A stretch of DNA of 64,000 bases from Sphingomonas brevis (GCF_023516505.1 NZ_JAMGBB010000001.1:1736001-1800000); one strand, 5' to 3'. Positions 48,035 through 56,746 are shown, numbered from the stretch's first letter. Made by a program: numbers and translations. The notes: generated from the letters alone by a model not told the origin.

Positions 48035-49078
48035 ATGGCGAGCGCCGCGGCCCCCAAGCCGTCGGGGCTCGAGCTTGCCGAAGCGGCGCGGACTCATTTC
48101 ATTCTGCGGTTCAGTATTGGAACCACTGCGGCATATATCATCTGCCAGTGGATGGGCTGGCAGCCGTCTGCCCTAGCCCCGGTGCTAACCGGAGTGTTGC
48201 TCGCCAACCTGCCATTCTCGCCTCCGTTCAAGCTCGGTCTTGGGCTCGTAATCGTCATGGCGGTGAGCGCCTGGCTGTCATTCTTTCTCACCACCTTCCT
48301 GAGTCAGGTTCCGCACCTGCTGTTCGGATCGATCGGCCTGATCCTGTTCCTGATTTTCTACGGTCTGGCGCAGGCGAAGGCCCAATTGCCGCTGACCCTG
48401 CTGCTGATCTGCATAACTGTCGTTCCGGTGATGACGCTGACCGTCTCCGAATTTGCCGGGATGTTCCCGGCGATATTGGTCCGGGCGATGCTGCTCGCTG
48501 TAATCTTTACCTGGATCGCCCATGCGATCTGGCCACTTCCGTCTCCCAAAAGTCCCGATCCTCCGCCGCTTGGCTTTGCTTCGCCCGCCGCGGCAGCGGC
48601 GTTGGGCATGCTGATCGTGCTGCCGATGATGCTCGGGTTTCTGATGTTCGGCCTGACCGACGCCATTCCGGTGCTGCTGACGACGGCCCTACTGGTCGCG
48701 AAGATGGAGGAAGAGCGCAGCAGCGCCAGCGCCTGGGCCAAGCTGATTGGCAATTTCGTCGGCGGAATCATCGCGATCGCGGCCTTTTACTTGCTCGCAA
48801 TTGCTCCGACGCTGACGACGCTTTCATTGATCACATTCCTGATCGGGATCGGGTTCGCTCTCGAAATTGCGAAAGGCGGAGTACGCGGCGGCAATGCGCT
48901 GATTGCCTATAATGCCACCATGGTGATCTTCGACCTGGCGATTTTGAAAGGCCCGGCCAATTCGGGGACCTGGGGAGCGCGATTGGTGCAATTTGTTATC
49001 GCCTGCATTTTTGCAACCGGCATGATCGCCCTGCTTTGGCCGCGGCTCAAAGCCAAGGCTCGTCATGCCGGCAACTAG
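48035..49078 (+). CDS. DUF2955 inner-membrane exporter component
   Basis: 347 residues starting 1 bp after the HlyD stop. Two bundles of about five helices (ILRFSIGTTAAYIICQWMGWQPSALAPVLTGVLLANLP, and the repeated LITFLIGIGFALEIAKGG) around a central polar loop. The DUF2955/FUSC-related fold resembles AaeB, which exports hydroxylated aromatic acids with an HlyD partner. Substrate not deducible. No ATPase is present, so transport would be driven by an ion gradient or other means. Confidence 0.85.
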   Translation: MASAAAPKPSGLELAEAARTHFILRFSIGTTAAYIICQWMGWQPSALAPVLTGVLLANLPFSPPFKLGLGLVIVMAVSAWLSFFLTTFLSQVPHLLFGSIGLILFLIFYGLAQAKAQLPLTLLLICITVVPVMTLTVSEFAGMFPAILVRAMLLAVIFTWIAHAIWPLPSPKSPDPPPLGFASPAAAAALGMLIVLPMMLGFLMFGLTDAIPVLLTTALLVAKMEEERSSASAWAKLIGNFVGGIIAIAAFYLLAIAPTLTTLSLITFLIGIGFALEIAKGGVRGGNALIAYNATMVIFDLAILKGPANSGTWGARLVQFVIACIFATGMIALLWPRLKAKARHAGN

Positions 49079-49224
49079 CTGACAGCTACCACGAACAGAG
49101 CGCCGACGAAGCAATGCGGACTGGGGGTTAGTCCCGAAATTACTGCGCCCATTCTCGGGGTTTCAATCGATGGCCTGCGGCCGCCGCAACGTGGAAGCCG
49201 GCACTCTCGTCCTGGGAGGATGTT

Positions 49225-50439
49225 ATGGCTTCCGCTTGGTCAAAATCAGTTTTGGTTGCAGTGTCCCTTCAACTTGCAGTTGCCGGATGCTCAACTCCAG
49301 AGCGGCTACCGGCCGTGCCGGTGTCGCAAATCTCGCAAACGAGTGAGGCCTTCGGCCCGATCCGATTCCTGGTCTCTCGGGAAACGGACAGTTTCGCCGC
49401 CGAAGCATTGCGAGCGCAAGATCGGGAAAAGCAGTGGTTGGCGAGCCAGGGGCAAGGCCCTGACCTTCCGCCTGCATATTTTCTCGCGGTCTCGGGTGGC
49501 GGCGACAATGGCGCCTATGGAGCCGGCTTCCTCAATGGTTGGACCGCGTCTGGCACCCGTCCGCAATTCAAGGTTGTTACCGGGATCAGTACCGGTGCGC
49601 TTATCGCGCCCTTCGCCTTCCTGGGCCCCAAATATGATTATGTGCTCGAACGCGTCTACACGTCCACCGCGCAGCAGGACATTTTCAAGAAGCGCGGAAT
49701 CATGAGCGCGCTATTCGGTGACTCGATGGCGGACACTCGGCCGCTTCACAACGTCATCTCGTCATACGTCAACCGCGAACTGCTTGACGAAATCGCCGCC
49801 GAATATGCCAAGGGTCGGATCCTGCTGGTCGGAACGACCAACCTGGATTCGCTGGAACCGGTAATCTGGAACATGGGCGCGATCGCATCGCGCAAGGACC
49901 CCGAAGCAGTCGCGCTATTCGCAAACATCCTGCTCGCGTCGGCGTCGATACCAGGAGCCTTCCCTCCCGTAATGCTCGACGTGAACCTCGGCGGCACGCG
50001 CTATCAGGAAATGCATGTCGACGGCGGCACGGTGGCCCAGCTGTTTCTCTACCCGCCATCGGTATCGGCCAAGAATGCCGCCCCTCGCAAGCGCGTCGCC
50101 TATATCCTCCGCAACGCCCGCCTCGATGCCGACTGGGCAAGCACCGAGCGTCGGACGATGACGATTGCCATGCGAGCGATCGATTCCCTCACTCGCACCC
50201 AGGGCATCGGAGACCTTTACCGGGTCTACTCCGTAACCCAGCGCGACGGCGTCGATTTCAATCTCACCTACATCCCCGCAACCTTCAACGTGCCCCACAA
50301 TGAGATGTTCGACACAGCCTTTATGAAGGCGCTGTACGACGTCGGCGTCAATGCGGCGAAATCAGGTTATAACTGGCAGAAATCGCCGCCAGGGTTCGAC
50401 GTCCCGATCACTGGCCAGACGCCTTCGTCGGGTCATTGA
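49225..50439 (+). CDS. Patatin-like phospholipase lipoprotein
   Basis: 404 residues. Lipobox LAVAGC (Cys22) after a signal peptide; the mature protein has a patatin domain: oxyanion loop SGGGDNGAYGAGF (90-102), nucleophile GISTG with Ser122, and VDGGT with the catalytic Asp (near 265). The dyad is complete. Likely a periplasm-facing lipid hydrolase (deacylase) tethered to the outer membrane. GGGAGGA lies four bases upstream. Confidence 0.92.
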   Translation: MASAWSKSVLVAVSLQLAVAGCSTPERLPAVPVSQISQTSEAFGPIRFLVSRETDSFAAEALRAQDREKQWLASQGQGPDLPPAYFLAVSGGGDNGAYGAGFLNGWTASGTRPQFKVVTGISTGALIAPFAFLGPKYDYVLERVYTSTAQQDIFKKRGIMSALFGDSMADTRPLHNVISSYVNRELLDEIAAEYAKGRILLVGTTNLDSLEPVIWNMGAIASRKDPEAVALFANILLASASIPGAFPPVMLDVNLGGTRYQEMHVDGGTVAQLFLYPPSVSAKNAAPRKRVAYILRNARLDADWASTERRTMTIAMRAIDSLTRTQGIGDLYRVYSVTQRDGVDFNLTYIPATFNVPHNEMFDTAFMKALYDVGVNAAKSGYNWQKSPPGFDVPITGQTPSSGH

Positions 50440-50574
50440 ACCATCGCCATCAATCACGGGCGCGCCCTACCGATTGAGTCCGATCGAGGCTGAGGGTTTG
50501 TCCTGATGGAGGGAATCTTCGGCGGGTGTCACCCCGAATAGGGTTCAATCGACAATAATTGGAAATGGTGGCTT

Positions 50575-51258
50575 ATGTCTGTGTCTCTTCTACGCGCGTT
50601 CGCACTTTCCGCCGTCGCGATGACGATTGCCGTACCCGCCCAGGCGCAAACCAAGGAGCAGGCGCCGGTTTCGCTCTCATCGGCCCGCAAGATGATGCAG
50701 GACAAGCCCGGGACGGAATCGTGGACATACGCCCAGCCACAGGCGGCATTCCTCAAATATCGCACCGTGATCGTCGACCCCACGGTCGTCTACAGTGGGC
50801 CAGATGCGCAGTTCGACGATATCGATGCCGCGGACCGGTCGAAATATGCGGCCATGATCACGGATGAACTGAGATCCGAGCTTGCAAAAACCTTTCCTGT
50901 TCCCGCCAAGCCCCAGGCCGACACGCTGCGCATAAAAGTGACGATCCTGGGCGCCAAGAAAACCAAGGGCGGCGTTGCAACCGCGACCCGGGTTACGCCG
51001 GTGGGTTTCGCGACGAGCGCATTGAAGAGTGCGCTCGGCAAGAAGGGGACATTTACCGGATCGGTGCTCTATGCCGTCGAAGCCTTTGACGGCCAAACCA
51101 ACGAGCTGATGCTGGCAGCGGTCAGGCGCCGGACTCCCGATCCGCTCGACGTGCCGGCTACGCTTTCAACCGGCGACACGGTTAAATCCGTCGCACGCGA
51201 TTTCGCCAGTTCCGCGCGCAAGCGGCTGGAAGAGCTTACGCAGGTCGGCGGGAATTAA
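50575..51258 (+). CDS. DUF3313 protein (second of two)
   Basis: 227 residues. Signal peptide LLRAFALSAVAMTIAVPAQAQ, then FLKYRTVIVDPTVVYSGPDAQFDDIDAADRSKYAAMITDELRSELAKTF and LRIKVTILGAKKTKGG, the family's core. Its paralogue at 42450 shares the order Y-KVMID...V, but little direct identity. Function unknown; family members are exported envelope proteins. Confidence 0.82.
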   Translation: MSVSLLRAFALSAVAMTIAVPAQAQTKEQAPVSLSSARKMMQDKPGTESWTYAQPQAAFLKYRTVIVDPTVVYSGPDAQFDDIDAADRSKYAAMITDELRSELAKTFPVPAKPQADTLRIKVTILGAKKTKGGVATATRVTPVGFATSALKSALGKKGTFTGSVLYAVEAFDGQTNELMLAAVRRRTPDPLDVPATLSTGDTVKSVARDFASSARKRLEELTQVGGN

Positions 51259-51410
51259 TGGCTCCAGTGGGCAAGACTGGCCCGGGCAGTCATGGGATGT
51301 ACCCCTAAGGGACAACCCGCATGACATAAGTTGGTATTTAATGTAGGTTAAATTGCCGAATCAACATGTCCCGTTCGTTTGTTTAGGGGCGATGCTCGCG
51401 GGAATTGGCA

Positions 51411-52184
51411 ATGCAGCTTGGGAGTAAACAGTTGGACCTGCCGTCACTTGCGTCAGGGGAACTATTACTCAACGCCGCAAGCTCTTCGATCATGAAATTC
51501 GACGCCGAATTGGTGGACATTGCCGCGGCAGACTCGCCGGCGAATGAACCGGCGATGGAGCAACTGCTCAACATCCACGAATATGAGCGGCGGCGCATGG
51601 GGCAGGAGCTGCACGATTCCGCCGGTCAGCTACTGGTGTCGCTCCAGCTCAGCGTCGCTCGACTGCGACTGATGGAGCAGAATAGCGGCCACGATGGTCT
51701 GATCGATGAGATTCAGGGCATAGTCCTTCAAATCGACAGGGAAATCCGGGCGCTTGCATTCCTGCATCACCCCGCTGAACTCAGCGGTCGTGGACTGTGT
51801 GAAGCCGTTCAGTCTTTGGTGAACGGGTTCGGCAAGCGGACGGGCATCCGGACCAGTTTCAGATGCCTTGGCGAACGCTCGGCGGTAGCCGATCCGATTT
51901 CAACGACCTTGTTGCGCGTGGCCCAGGAGGCCTTGGTCAATATTCACCGTCATTCGCGCGCATCTTCGGCCAAGGTGGTTCTCGCGAGGGACGTCGACCG
52001 GCTCCACCTGACCGTATCCGATGACGGCATCGGGATCGCGTCGGCCGTCAAAAGTTCCAGGGAGCAAGGCATCGGCCTGCAGGGCATGCGCCATCGCGTG
52101 GAAATGCATGGCGGGCGGTTCAATGTCAGAAGCCTGAAGCAAGGCACCAGGATTTCGGTGGTCGTGCCATTGGTCGCGGCCTGA
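51411..52184 (+). CDS. Soluble HisKA_3-type sensor histidine kinase
   Basis: 257 residues from the ATG at 51411 (TTG at 51405 is an alternative). The H-box ERRRMGQELHDSAGQLLVSLQLS has phospho-acceptor His68; the N-box is RVAQEALVNIHRHSRA and the G-boxes DDGIGIAS and GIGLQGMRHRVEMHGG. HisKA_3 kinases phosphorylate NarL-type regulators. There is no membrane segment and only ~45 residues before the H-box, so it probably takes its signal from another protein or a cytoplasmic ligand. Convergent with its likely regulator at 52210. Confidence 0.92.
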   Translation: MQLGSKQLDLPSLASGELLLNAASSSIMKFDAELVDIAAADSPANEPAMEQLLNIHEYERRRMGQELHDSAGQLLVSLQLSVARLRLMEQNSGHDGLIDEIQGIVLQIDREIRALAFLHHPAELSGRGLCEAVQSLVNGFGKRTGIRTSFRCLGERSAVADPISTTLLRVAQEALVNIHRHSRASSAKVVLARDVDRLHLTVSDDGIGIASAVKSSREQGIGLQGMRHRVEMHGGRFNVRSLKQGTRISVVVPLVAA

Positions 52185-52209
52185 CGGTTCGCCGGCCCCG
52201 CACCGGAAT

Positions 52210-52857
52210 TCAGGCCTGGATAAGCTGATTTCGAACCGCGTAACGGACCAGGTCCGCGGTCGTCCTTAGTTTCAGCTTTCGCATTGCGCTGGCGCGGTGC
52301 GTTTCGACTGTTTTGATGCTGATGTTCAGCCGGGCAGCGATTTCCTTGTTGATCCGTCCTTCGGCGACCTGCTGGACGACTTCCCGTTCCCGGTGGGTCA
52401 GGCTGCTGGCCAGTGGATGCGGCTTGCTTTCCAGAAACTGCTCGAGGAGCGTATCGGAAATGGCACCCGAAAAATAAGGCCTGCGGATCGACAGCGCGTC
52501 GAGTGCCGCGATCAGGTGCCGTTCCGTGTCGGACTTGAGCACAAATCCGCGAACTCCGGCGCGGAGCACGTCCATGATGATCTCTTCGCGGTCGTGCATG
52601 GTGTAGAGCAGGATTTCGATGCGAGGGAATTCCCGCTTGAGCGCATGGGACAGGTCGAGCCCGTTCAATTCAGGCAGGGAATAGTCGAGGATCGCAATAT
52701 CGGGTCGCGTTTCGCGGGCTAGTTCCAATCCAGCCCGGCCGTCGGCCGCTTCGCCCACGACCTGATAATAAGGCGTCGTTTCGAGCAGCTGACGGACCCC
52801 GCGACGGATCGAGTCGTGGTCATCGACAATCATGATTCGTCGAATTGGGCTCGTCAT
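52210..52857 (-). CDS. NarL/FixJ-type response regulator
   Basis: 215 residues. Receiver domain: IMIVDDHDSIRRGVRQLLE, phosphorylation site Asp58 in IAILDYSLPELNG, and conserved Lys in VLKSDTE. C-terminal LuxR-type helix-turn-helix: LTHREREVVQQVAEGRINKEIAARLNISIKTVETHRASAMRKL. Convergent with the kinase 26 bp away; the pair is typical HisKA_3/NarL. Confidence 0.95.
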   Translation of the reverse strand: MTSPIRRIMIVDDHDSIRRGVRQLLETTPYYQVVGEAADGRAGLELARETRPDIAILDYSLPELNGLDLSHALKREFPRIEILLYTMHDREEIIMDVLRAGVRGFVLKSDTERHLIAALDALSIRRPYFSGAISDTLLEQFLESKPHPLASSLTHREREVVQQVAEGRINKEIAARLNISIKTVETHRASAMRKLKLRTTADLVRYAVRNQLIQA

Positions 52858-53190
52858 GTATCCATCAACTCACTGGCAAGTGATTTACTAACCGCAACTG
52901 CTCGTCAAACGGCCAAATGTAGAGATGAAATCCCACATTCGCCCCCTGTAAGCCAGCTTCCCTCGTACGTTTCAAAGCATCAAATCCAATCAGGGAAAAC
53001 CCAAGGCCGGACGCTGCCGGGCTATGCAGCCGGGACGTACGGAAACAAGGGCTGCCCAGGGGGTCAAACCAAATTGCAGGAACTCAGGGACGTTACCCCG
53101 CCGACATAGGGGTTCGCCCGATGAGAGCCGGTGTCCGGCGATGTTACGCGATGGCTCAATTTCCACACCTTCAACCATGGAGAAGGTCGA
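52858..53190. other. 333-bp intergenic region upstream of the DUF2092 gene
   Basis: Promoter region shared by the response regulator (minus) and the DUF2092 gene (plus). The 3' end holds a 6-bp inverted repeat ACCTTC (53167-53172) / GAAGGT (53182-53187) that includes the ribosome binding site GGAGAAGG, and a mini-frame MEKVE (53177) whose stop overlaps the DUF2092 start. No confident promoter boxes seen. Confidence 0.5.
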
Positions 53191-54015
53191 ATGAGTCGTC
53201 TTCCTCGAACTGCGATCGGCATCGGACTGGCCCTCGCACTTGCCACCGTTCAGGGGGCCGCGGCCCAGGATCCCGGGCAACGATCAGGCGTCGCAATGCC
53301 TCAATATGCACAGGAAGATCCCATTGCCAATGAAGGCGTCATCGAAGACGGCGCGATCGACGCCCTGAAGGAAATGAGCGCCTTCCTGATGACCGCCAAC
53401 ACGCTGGGCATCACGTCGCAGGGAAGCCTGGATGTTGTTACCAACGATGGCCAGCGCATCCAGCTTGACGGGGTCACGACTTACAAGGCCCGGAAACCAG
53501 CAGGCTTCGTCGTCGACTATCAGAGCGACATCAAGAGCCGCAGGTTCATCTACGATGGCAAGACCTTCACGGTCTTTTCGCCCAAGCTAGGCTATTATGC
53601 ATCGGTCCCGGCGCCCGCGACGAACAAGGAAGTGCTGGATACCATCTACGCCAAGTTCGGGATCCAGCTGCCGCTGGAAGACCTGTTCCGCTGGGGGGAC
53701 GGTACCAGTGCCGATCGCCTAGCGGCGCTGAAATCGGCCTATGAGGTCGGATCGGCGACCATCGATGGCGTCGAGACCGATCATTTTGCATTCCGCGAAG
53801 CAGACGTGGATTGGGAGGTTTGGGTGCAAAAGGGCGACCAGCCCTGGCCCCGCAAGCTGGTGATCGTCGACCGGACCGATCCGGCGCGGCCGACATTCAC
53901 CGCTCGTCTGACCTGGCAATTGAATCCGACGTACACGGACGCGGATTTCACTTTTGTCCCCGATGCGAATGCCAAGCGCATTCAAATCGCCACCTACAAG
54001 GGATCGGGAGAGTAA
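53191..54015 (+). CDS. DUF2092 secreted protein
   Basis: 274 residues. Signal peptide TAIGIGLALALATVQGAAAQ; the mature part has ALKEMSAFLMTANTLGITSQGSLDVVTNDGQRIQLDGVTTYKARKPAGFVVDYQSDIKSRRFIYDGKTFTVFSPKLGYYA, matching the DUF2092 family (PF09865). The fold looks like LolA/LppX lipoprotein carriers, which bind hydrophobic molecules; that link is inference. GGAGAAGG lies in a hairpin upstream. Two bases separate it from the Gly-rich gene. Confidence 0.85.
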   Translation: MSRLPRTAIGIGLALALATVQGAAAQDPGQRSGVAMPQYAQEDPIANEGVIEDGAIDALKEMSAFLMTANTLGITSQGSLDVVTNDGQRIQLDGVTTYKARKPAGFVVDYQSDIKSRRFIYDGKTFTVFSPKLGYYASVPAPATNKEVLDTIYAKFGIQLPLEDLFRWGDGTSADRLAALKSAYEVGSATIDGVETDHFAFREADVDWEVWVQKGDQPWPRKLVIVDRTDPARPTFTARLTWQLNPTYTDADFTFVPDANAKRIQIATYKGSGE

Positions 54016-54016
54016 A

Positions 54017-55042
54017 ATGCGCGGCAAAATGCAAACTCTGGCGATGCTCAGCGCCTTCGTTGGCCTGACCGCCTTCATGATCCAGGAAGTCGAAGCCCGC
54101 GGCGGACGCGGCGGCGGCGGCGGCGGACGCGGTGGCGGCGGTTTCAGCCGCGGCGGATCGAGCAGCATGAGCCGCGGCGGCGGCGGCGGGTTCAGCCGCG
54201 GTGGCAGCAGTGCCAGCCGTGGTGGTTTCGGCGGAAGCAGTTCCAGCAGGGGCGGGTTCGGCGGAAGCAGTTCCAGCCGTGGCAGCTATGGCGGTGGACA
54301 GTCCGGGTTTAGCCGCGGCGGCAGCTACAGCCGCCCGTCCGGCGGATCCGGCGGATATAGCCGGCCATCGAACCGCCCGAGCGGCGTCGGAGGCATTGGA
54401 AGCGCCGGCAAGCCCGGCGGTGTCGGTGGAGCCGGCAAGCCCGGCGGTGTCGGCGGTGTCGGCGGTGTCGGCGGTGTCGGCGGAGCAGGCAAGCCCGGAG
54501 GTGTTGGCGGCGTCGGCGGTGCCGGCAGGCCCGGCAAACCTGGCGGTGTCGGCGGCGCCGGCGGTGTTGGCGGTGTTGGCGGTGTTGGCGGTGTCGGCGG
54601 CGTTGGCGGCGTGGGCGGCGTTGGCGGTGTCGGCGGTGTCGGCGGTGTCGGCGGCGTTGGCGGCGTCGGTGGCGCTGGACGGCCCGGTCAGCGGCCAAGC
54701 CAGGGTGGCGGTCGCAACCAGGTCGGTAGCGGCAACAATATCAACAATGGCAATATCAACACCGGCGATATCAACATCGACAATGATTGGGGCGGTGATT
54801 GGGACGGCTGGGGCGATTATCCGATCGGCGCAGGGATCGCGATCGGGGCGACCGCGGCATGGGCGACGGCGGTGGCGTACGGCTCGGCCTATTATGGCCT
54901 GCCAGGCGGATGCTCACCATACCCCTATCACACCTATACCTATTACTCGTGCGGCGGCGCTTACTATCAGCCGCAGTATGAGGGGGACACGGTGGTCTAT
55001 GTGTCGGTGCCCGATCCAGCCACGGTGACGGTACAACAATAG
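54017..55042 (+). CDS. Glycine-rich Val-Gly-Gly repeat protein
   Basis: 341 residues. Signal peptide LAMLSAFVGLTAFMIQEVEA, then a Gly/Ser/Arg-rich segment (GGFGGSSSSRGG repeats), a core of GKPGGVGG and VGG repeats (about residues 130-225), a polar NNINNGNINTGDINIDN segment and a Tyr/Cys-rich C terminus. A secreted, probably disordered, surface or matrix protein. Pairs of DUF2092 and such Gly-rich genes occur together. The in-frame sequence is a simple low-complexity tract, so gene and protein lengths may vary between isolates. Confidence 0.82.
   Translation: MRGKMQTLAMLSAFVGLTAFMIQEVEARGGRGGGGGGRGGGGFSRGGSSSMSRGGGGGFSRGGSSASRGGFGGSSSSRGGFGGSSSSRGSYGGGQSGFSRGGSYSRPSGGSGGYSRPSNRPSGVGGIGSAGKPGGVGGAGKPGGVGGVGGVGGVGGAGKPGGVGGVGGAGRPGKPGGVGGAGGVGGVGGVGGVGGVGGVGGVGGVGGVGGVGGVGGVGGAGRPGQRPSQGGGRNQVGSGNNINNGNINTGDINIDNDWGGDWDGWGDYPIGAGIAIGATAAWATAVAYGSAYYGLPGGCSPYPYHTYTYYSCGGAYYQPQYEGDTVVYVSVPDPATVTVQQ
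54400..54680 (+). repeat. In-frame tandem GGCGGTGTC-type repeat in the glycine-rich gene
   Basis: Repeating 9-base units of the type GGCGGTGTC/GGCGGCGTT coding Gly-Gly-Val, interrupted by GCAAGCCC units (Gly-Lys-Pro). Nearly identical copies make this the most repetitive part of the window and a candidate for slipped-strand length change. Confidence 0.9.
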
Positions 55043-55121
55043 CGTCGATACGAAACCTGCGGCCGCTGCTCCCCTTGACCGGAGCAAGCGGCCGTATGTT
55101 CAACCAATTGAGGCAACAGCC

Positions 55122-55598
55122 ATGACTGCAGCGCCTGGGACTGCGACCACCGACGGACTGATGCCGGCGATGGGCAAGGTCTATTCCGACCGACAGCGTC
55201 TGTTCCTGCTCTATTTCGTCGGAGCGCTGGTCGACCTGGTCGTGCTCGGGCTGTTCGACGAATATTCCGACAAGGTTTATGTGAACTCCTTCACGACCAT
55301 GTTGCTTGCGTCGGTCGTGCTGCAGTTCCTCCTCAAGGGGACGATCGCCGTCGAGCATTGGGTGGCGGGTCACTTCAAGAACAAGAGCGGCGGATGGTGG
55401 AAGGCGCTGCGTTTCTTCTGCGCCTGGCTGGTCCTGTTCGGATCCAAGTTCGTTATCCTGGAAGCCCTGTCCTTTGTGTTCGCCGACGATGTGAAGTTCG
55501 AAGGCGTGCTCCACGGGATTGTGTGGCTGATCATCGTCGTCGTGACGATGGTGATCGTCGAAGAGATCGTCGTTCGGATCTACCGCAAGCTGGCCTGA
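55122..55598 (+). CDS. Multi-pass membrane protein, function unknown
   Basis: 158 residues with four predicted membrane helices: LFLLYFVGALVDLVVLGLF, TTMLLASVVLQFLLKG, FFCAWLVLFGSKFVILEALSFVF and GIVWLIIVVVTMVIVEEIVV. Conserved short loops WVAGHFKNKSGGWWKALRFF. No signal or catalytic motif. GAGG lies nine bases before the ATG. A terminator at 55631 closes the transcript. Confidence 0.78.
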   Translation: MTAAPGTATTDGLMPAMGKVYSDRQRLFLLYFVGALVDLVVLGLFDEYSDKVYVNSFTTMLLASVVLQFLLKGTIAVEHWVAGHFKNKSGGWWKALRFFCAWLVLFGSKFVILEALSFVFADDVKFEGVLHGIVWLIIVVVTMVIVEEIVVRIYRKLA

Positions 55599-55630
55599 CC
55601 CGTCGCGGTCCTGGAGCGCCGCCGGATGAG

Positions 55631-55672
55631 CGAAAGGCGGCTCGAAAAGAGGGGGCATCGAGCCGCCTTTCG
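55631..55672 (+). terminator. 15-bp stem-loop after the membrane protein gene
   Basis: CGAAAGGCGGCTCGA (55631-55645) pairs perfectly with TCGAGCCGCCTTTCG (55658-55672); loop of 12 purine-rich bases. The TTT lies in the stem's 3' arm, so it is a partial intrinsic terminator. Confidence 0.65.
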
Positions 55673-55980
55673 GATCACCGATCTCCAGTGATCGCCACCT
55701 AGTGGCGGAATCTGTCTGCGGACTATCGTCCCCTTGGTACATCCGGTCATATCCCGAGGGGAGCCTCGGCCGGTCCCAGCCCGGCCTACGCCCGGATCAG
55801 CACAAAGCCCGATGGCCTGGCAGGCGGCCGGTGCGGATAGTCAGGATCCACGCCGGTTCGACTCCCTTCCTGAAACCGGCGTGCGCTACGGGACGCTTGA
55901 AGCGGTGGCGATCGCCAACATTGCCGTCGCCGTTCGGACGATGAATTAGCCCACGTCGTTCGTTCCGTAGCTCCTCGGAA

Positions 55981-56016
55981 AGCGGCCCGATGCGCCTCTA
56001 CGCCGCATCGGGCCGC
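55981..56016 (-). terminator. Probable terminator of the pirin operon
   Basis: GCGGCCCGATGCG (55982-55994) pairs perfectly with CGCATCGGGCCGC (56004-56016); the minus strand reads TTTCC after the stem. It lies 35 bp downstream of the pirin stop. Confidence 0.65.
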
Positions 56017-56050
56017 TCCACTTTCGGGAGCCATTCCCTCGCCGGTTGCG

Positions 56051-56746
56051 CTAGGCCACGTCGACCAGGACGACCTCACTGTCTTCGATCGCGGTCACAA
56101 TGACCTCGTCAAGGTCGGCAATCGCTGCACCATCGCGAGCCTCGATAAGCTGGCCGTCAATTTCGACTCGGCCGGTTGCCGGAACGAGATAGGCCTTGCG
56201 GTCCTTGCCGAGAGCATAGGTCGCGCTCTCGCCAGCCTTCAGCGTGGCACCCGAGACCCGCGCCCTGGCGCGGATTGGAAGCGCATCATCACCGTCGATG
56301 CCCGAAGCCAGCGCCACAAATTTGCCGGCACGATCGCCCTTGGGAAAGGGGCGAGCCCCCCATTGCGGCTGGCCGCCCTGCTCGTCAGGGAGGATCCAGA
56401 TCTGGAAGATCCGGGTGGCCTCATCCTCAAGATTATATTCGGAGTGAGCGATGCCGCTGCCGGCAGACATCACCTGGACGTCGCCGGCTTCGGTCCGTCC
56501 CGAATTGCCAAGATTGTCGCGATGGCTGATCGCCCCTTCGCGAACGTAGGTGATGATTTCCATGTTGGCATGCGGATGCGGCGGGAAACCAGTCTTCGGC
56601 TGGATGAGATCGTCGTTCCAGACGCGCAGATTGCCCCAGCTTGTCCGCGCCGGATCATAATAGTCCGCGAACGAGAAATGATGCTTGGCGTTCAGCCAGC
56701 CATGATCGGCCCCGCCCAGCGTGTCGAATTTCCTGACCTCGATCAT
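56051..56746 (-). CDS. Pirin family protein (YhaK-like)
   Basis: 231 residues from the ATG at 56746, placed seven bases after AAGGAG; the ATG at 56752 lies only one base from it. Single-cupin core with metal ligands: TGFPPHPHANMEIITYVREGAISHRDN and VQVMSAGSGIAHSEYN. Similar to E. coli YhaK. Likely senses or oxidises quinone-like redox compounds. Its Shine-Dalgarno overlaps the stop of the 56-residue gene. Divergent from LysR. Confidence 0.9.
   Translation of the reverse strand: MIEVRKFDTLGGADHGWLNAKHHFSFADYYDPARTSWGNLRVWNDDLIQPKTGFPPHPHANMEIITYVREGAISHRDNLGNSGRTEAGDVQVMSAGSGIAHSEYNLEDEATRIFQIWILPDEQGGQPQWGARPFPKGDRAGKFVALASGIDGDDALPIRARARVSGATLKAGESATYALGKDRKAYLVPATGRVEIDGQLIEARDGAAIADLDEVIVTAIEDSEVVLVDVA

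Larger units (their letters stand above)
55599..56050. other. 452-bp region without a supported gene, two strong hairpins
   Basis: Between the membrane protein and the pirin gene. Holds terminators at 55631-55672 and 55981-56016. A 45-residue frame at 55810-55947 (MAWQAAGADSQ...ETGVRYGTLE...VRTMN) has coding-like third positions but no ribosome binding site or known family. It could be a pseudogene remnant or a short gene. Confidence 0.4.

Noticed and set aside
53079-53094. GGAAC...CGTT general-stress (EcfG-type) promoter upstream of DUF2092
   Set aside because: Spacing of 6 bp is far from the required 16-17 bp.
54400-54680. CRISPR-like repeat array
   Set aside because: Units of 9 bases are contiguous and in frame, no unique spacers, no cas genes nearby.
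54201-55028. 275-residue Ala/Val/Ser frame overlapping the Gly-rich gene
   Set aside because: Same repeats read in another frame (AVSAVSAVSA); no start or ribosome binding site; the Gly-rich frame has a signal peptide.
55690-55875. tRNA-like sequence with GGTTCGACTCCC
   Set aside because: T-loop-like motif lacks matching acceptor and anticodon stems.
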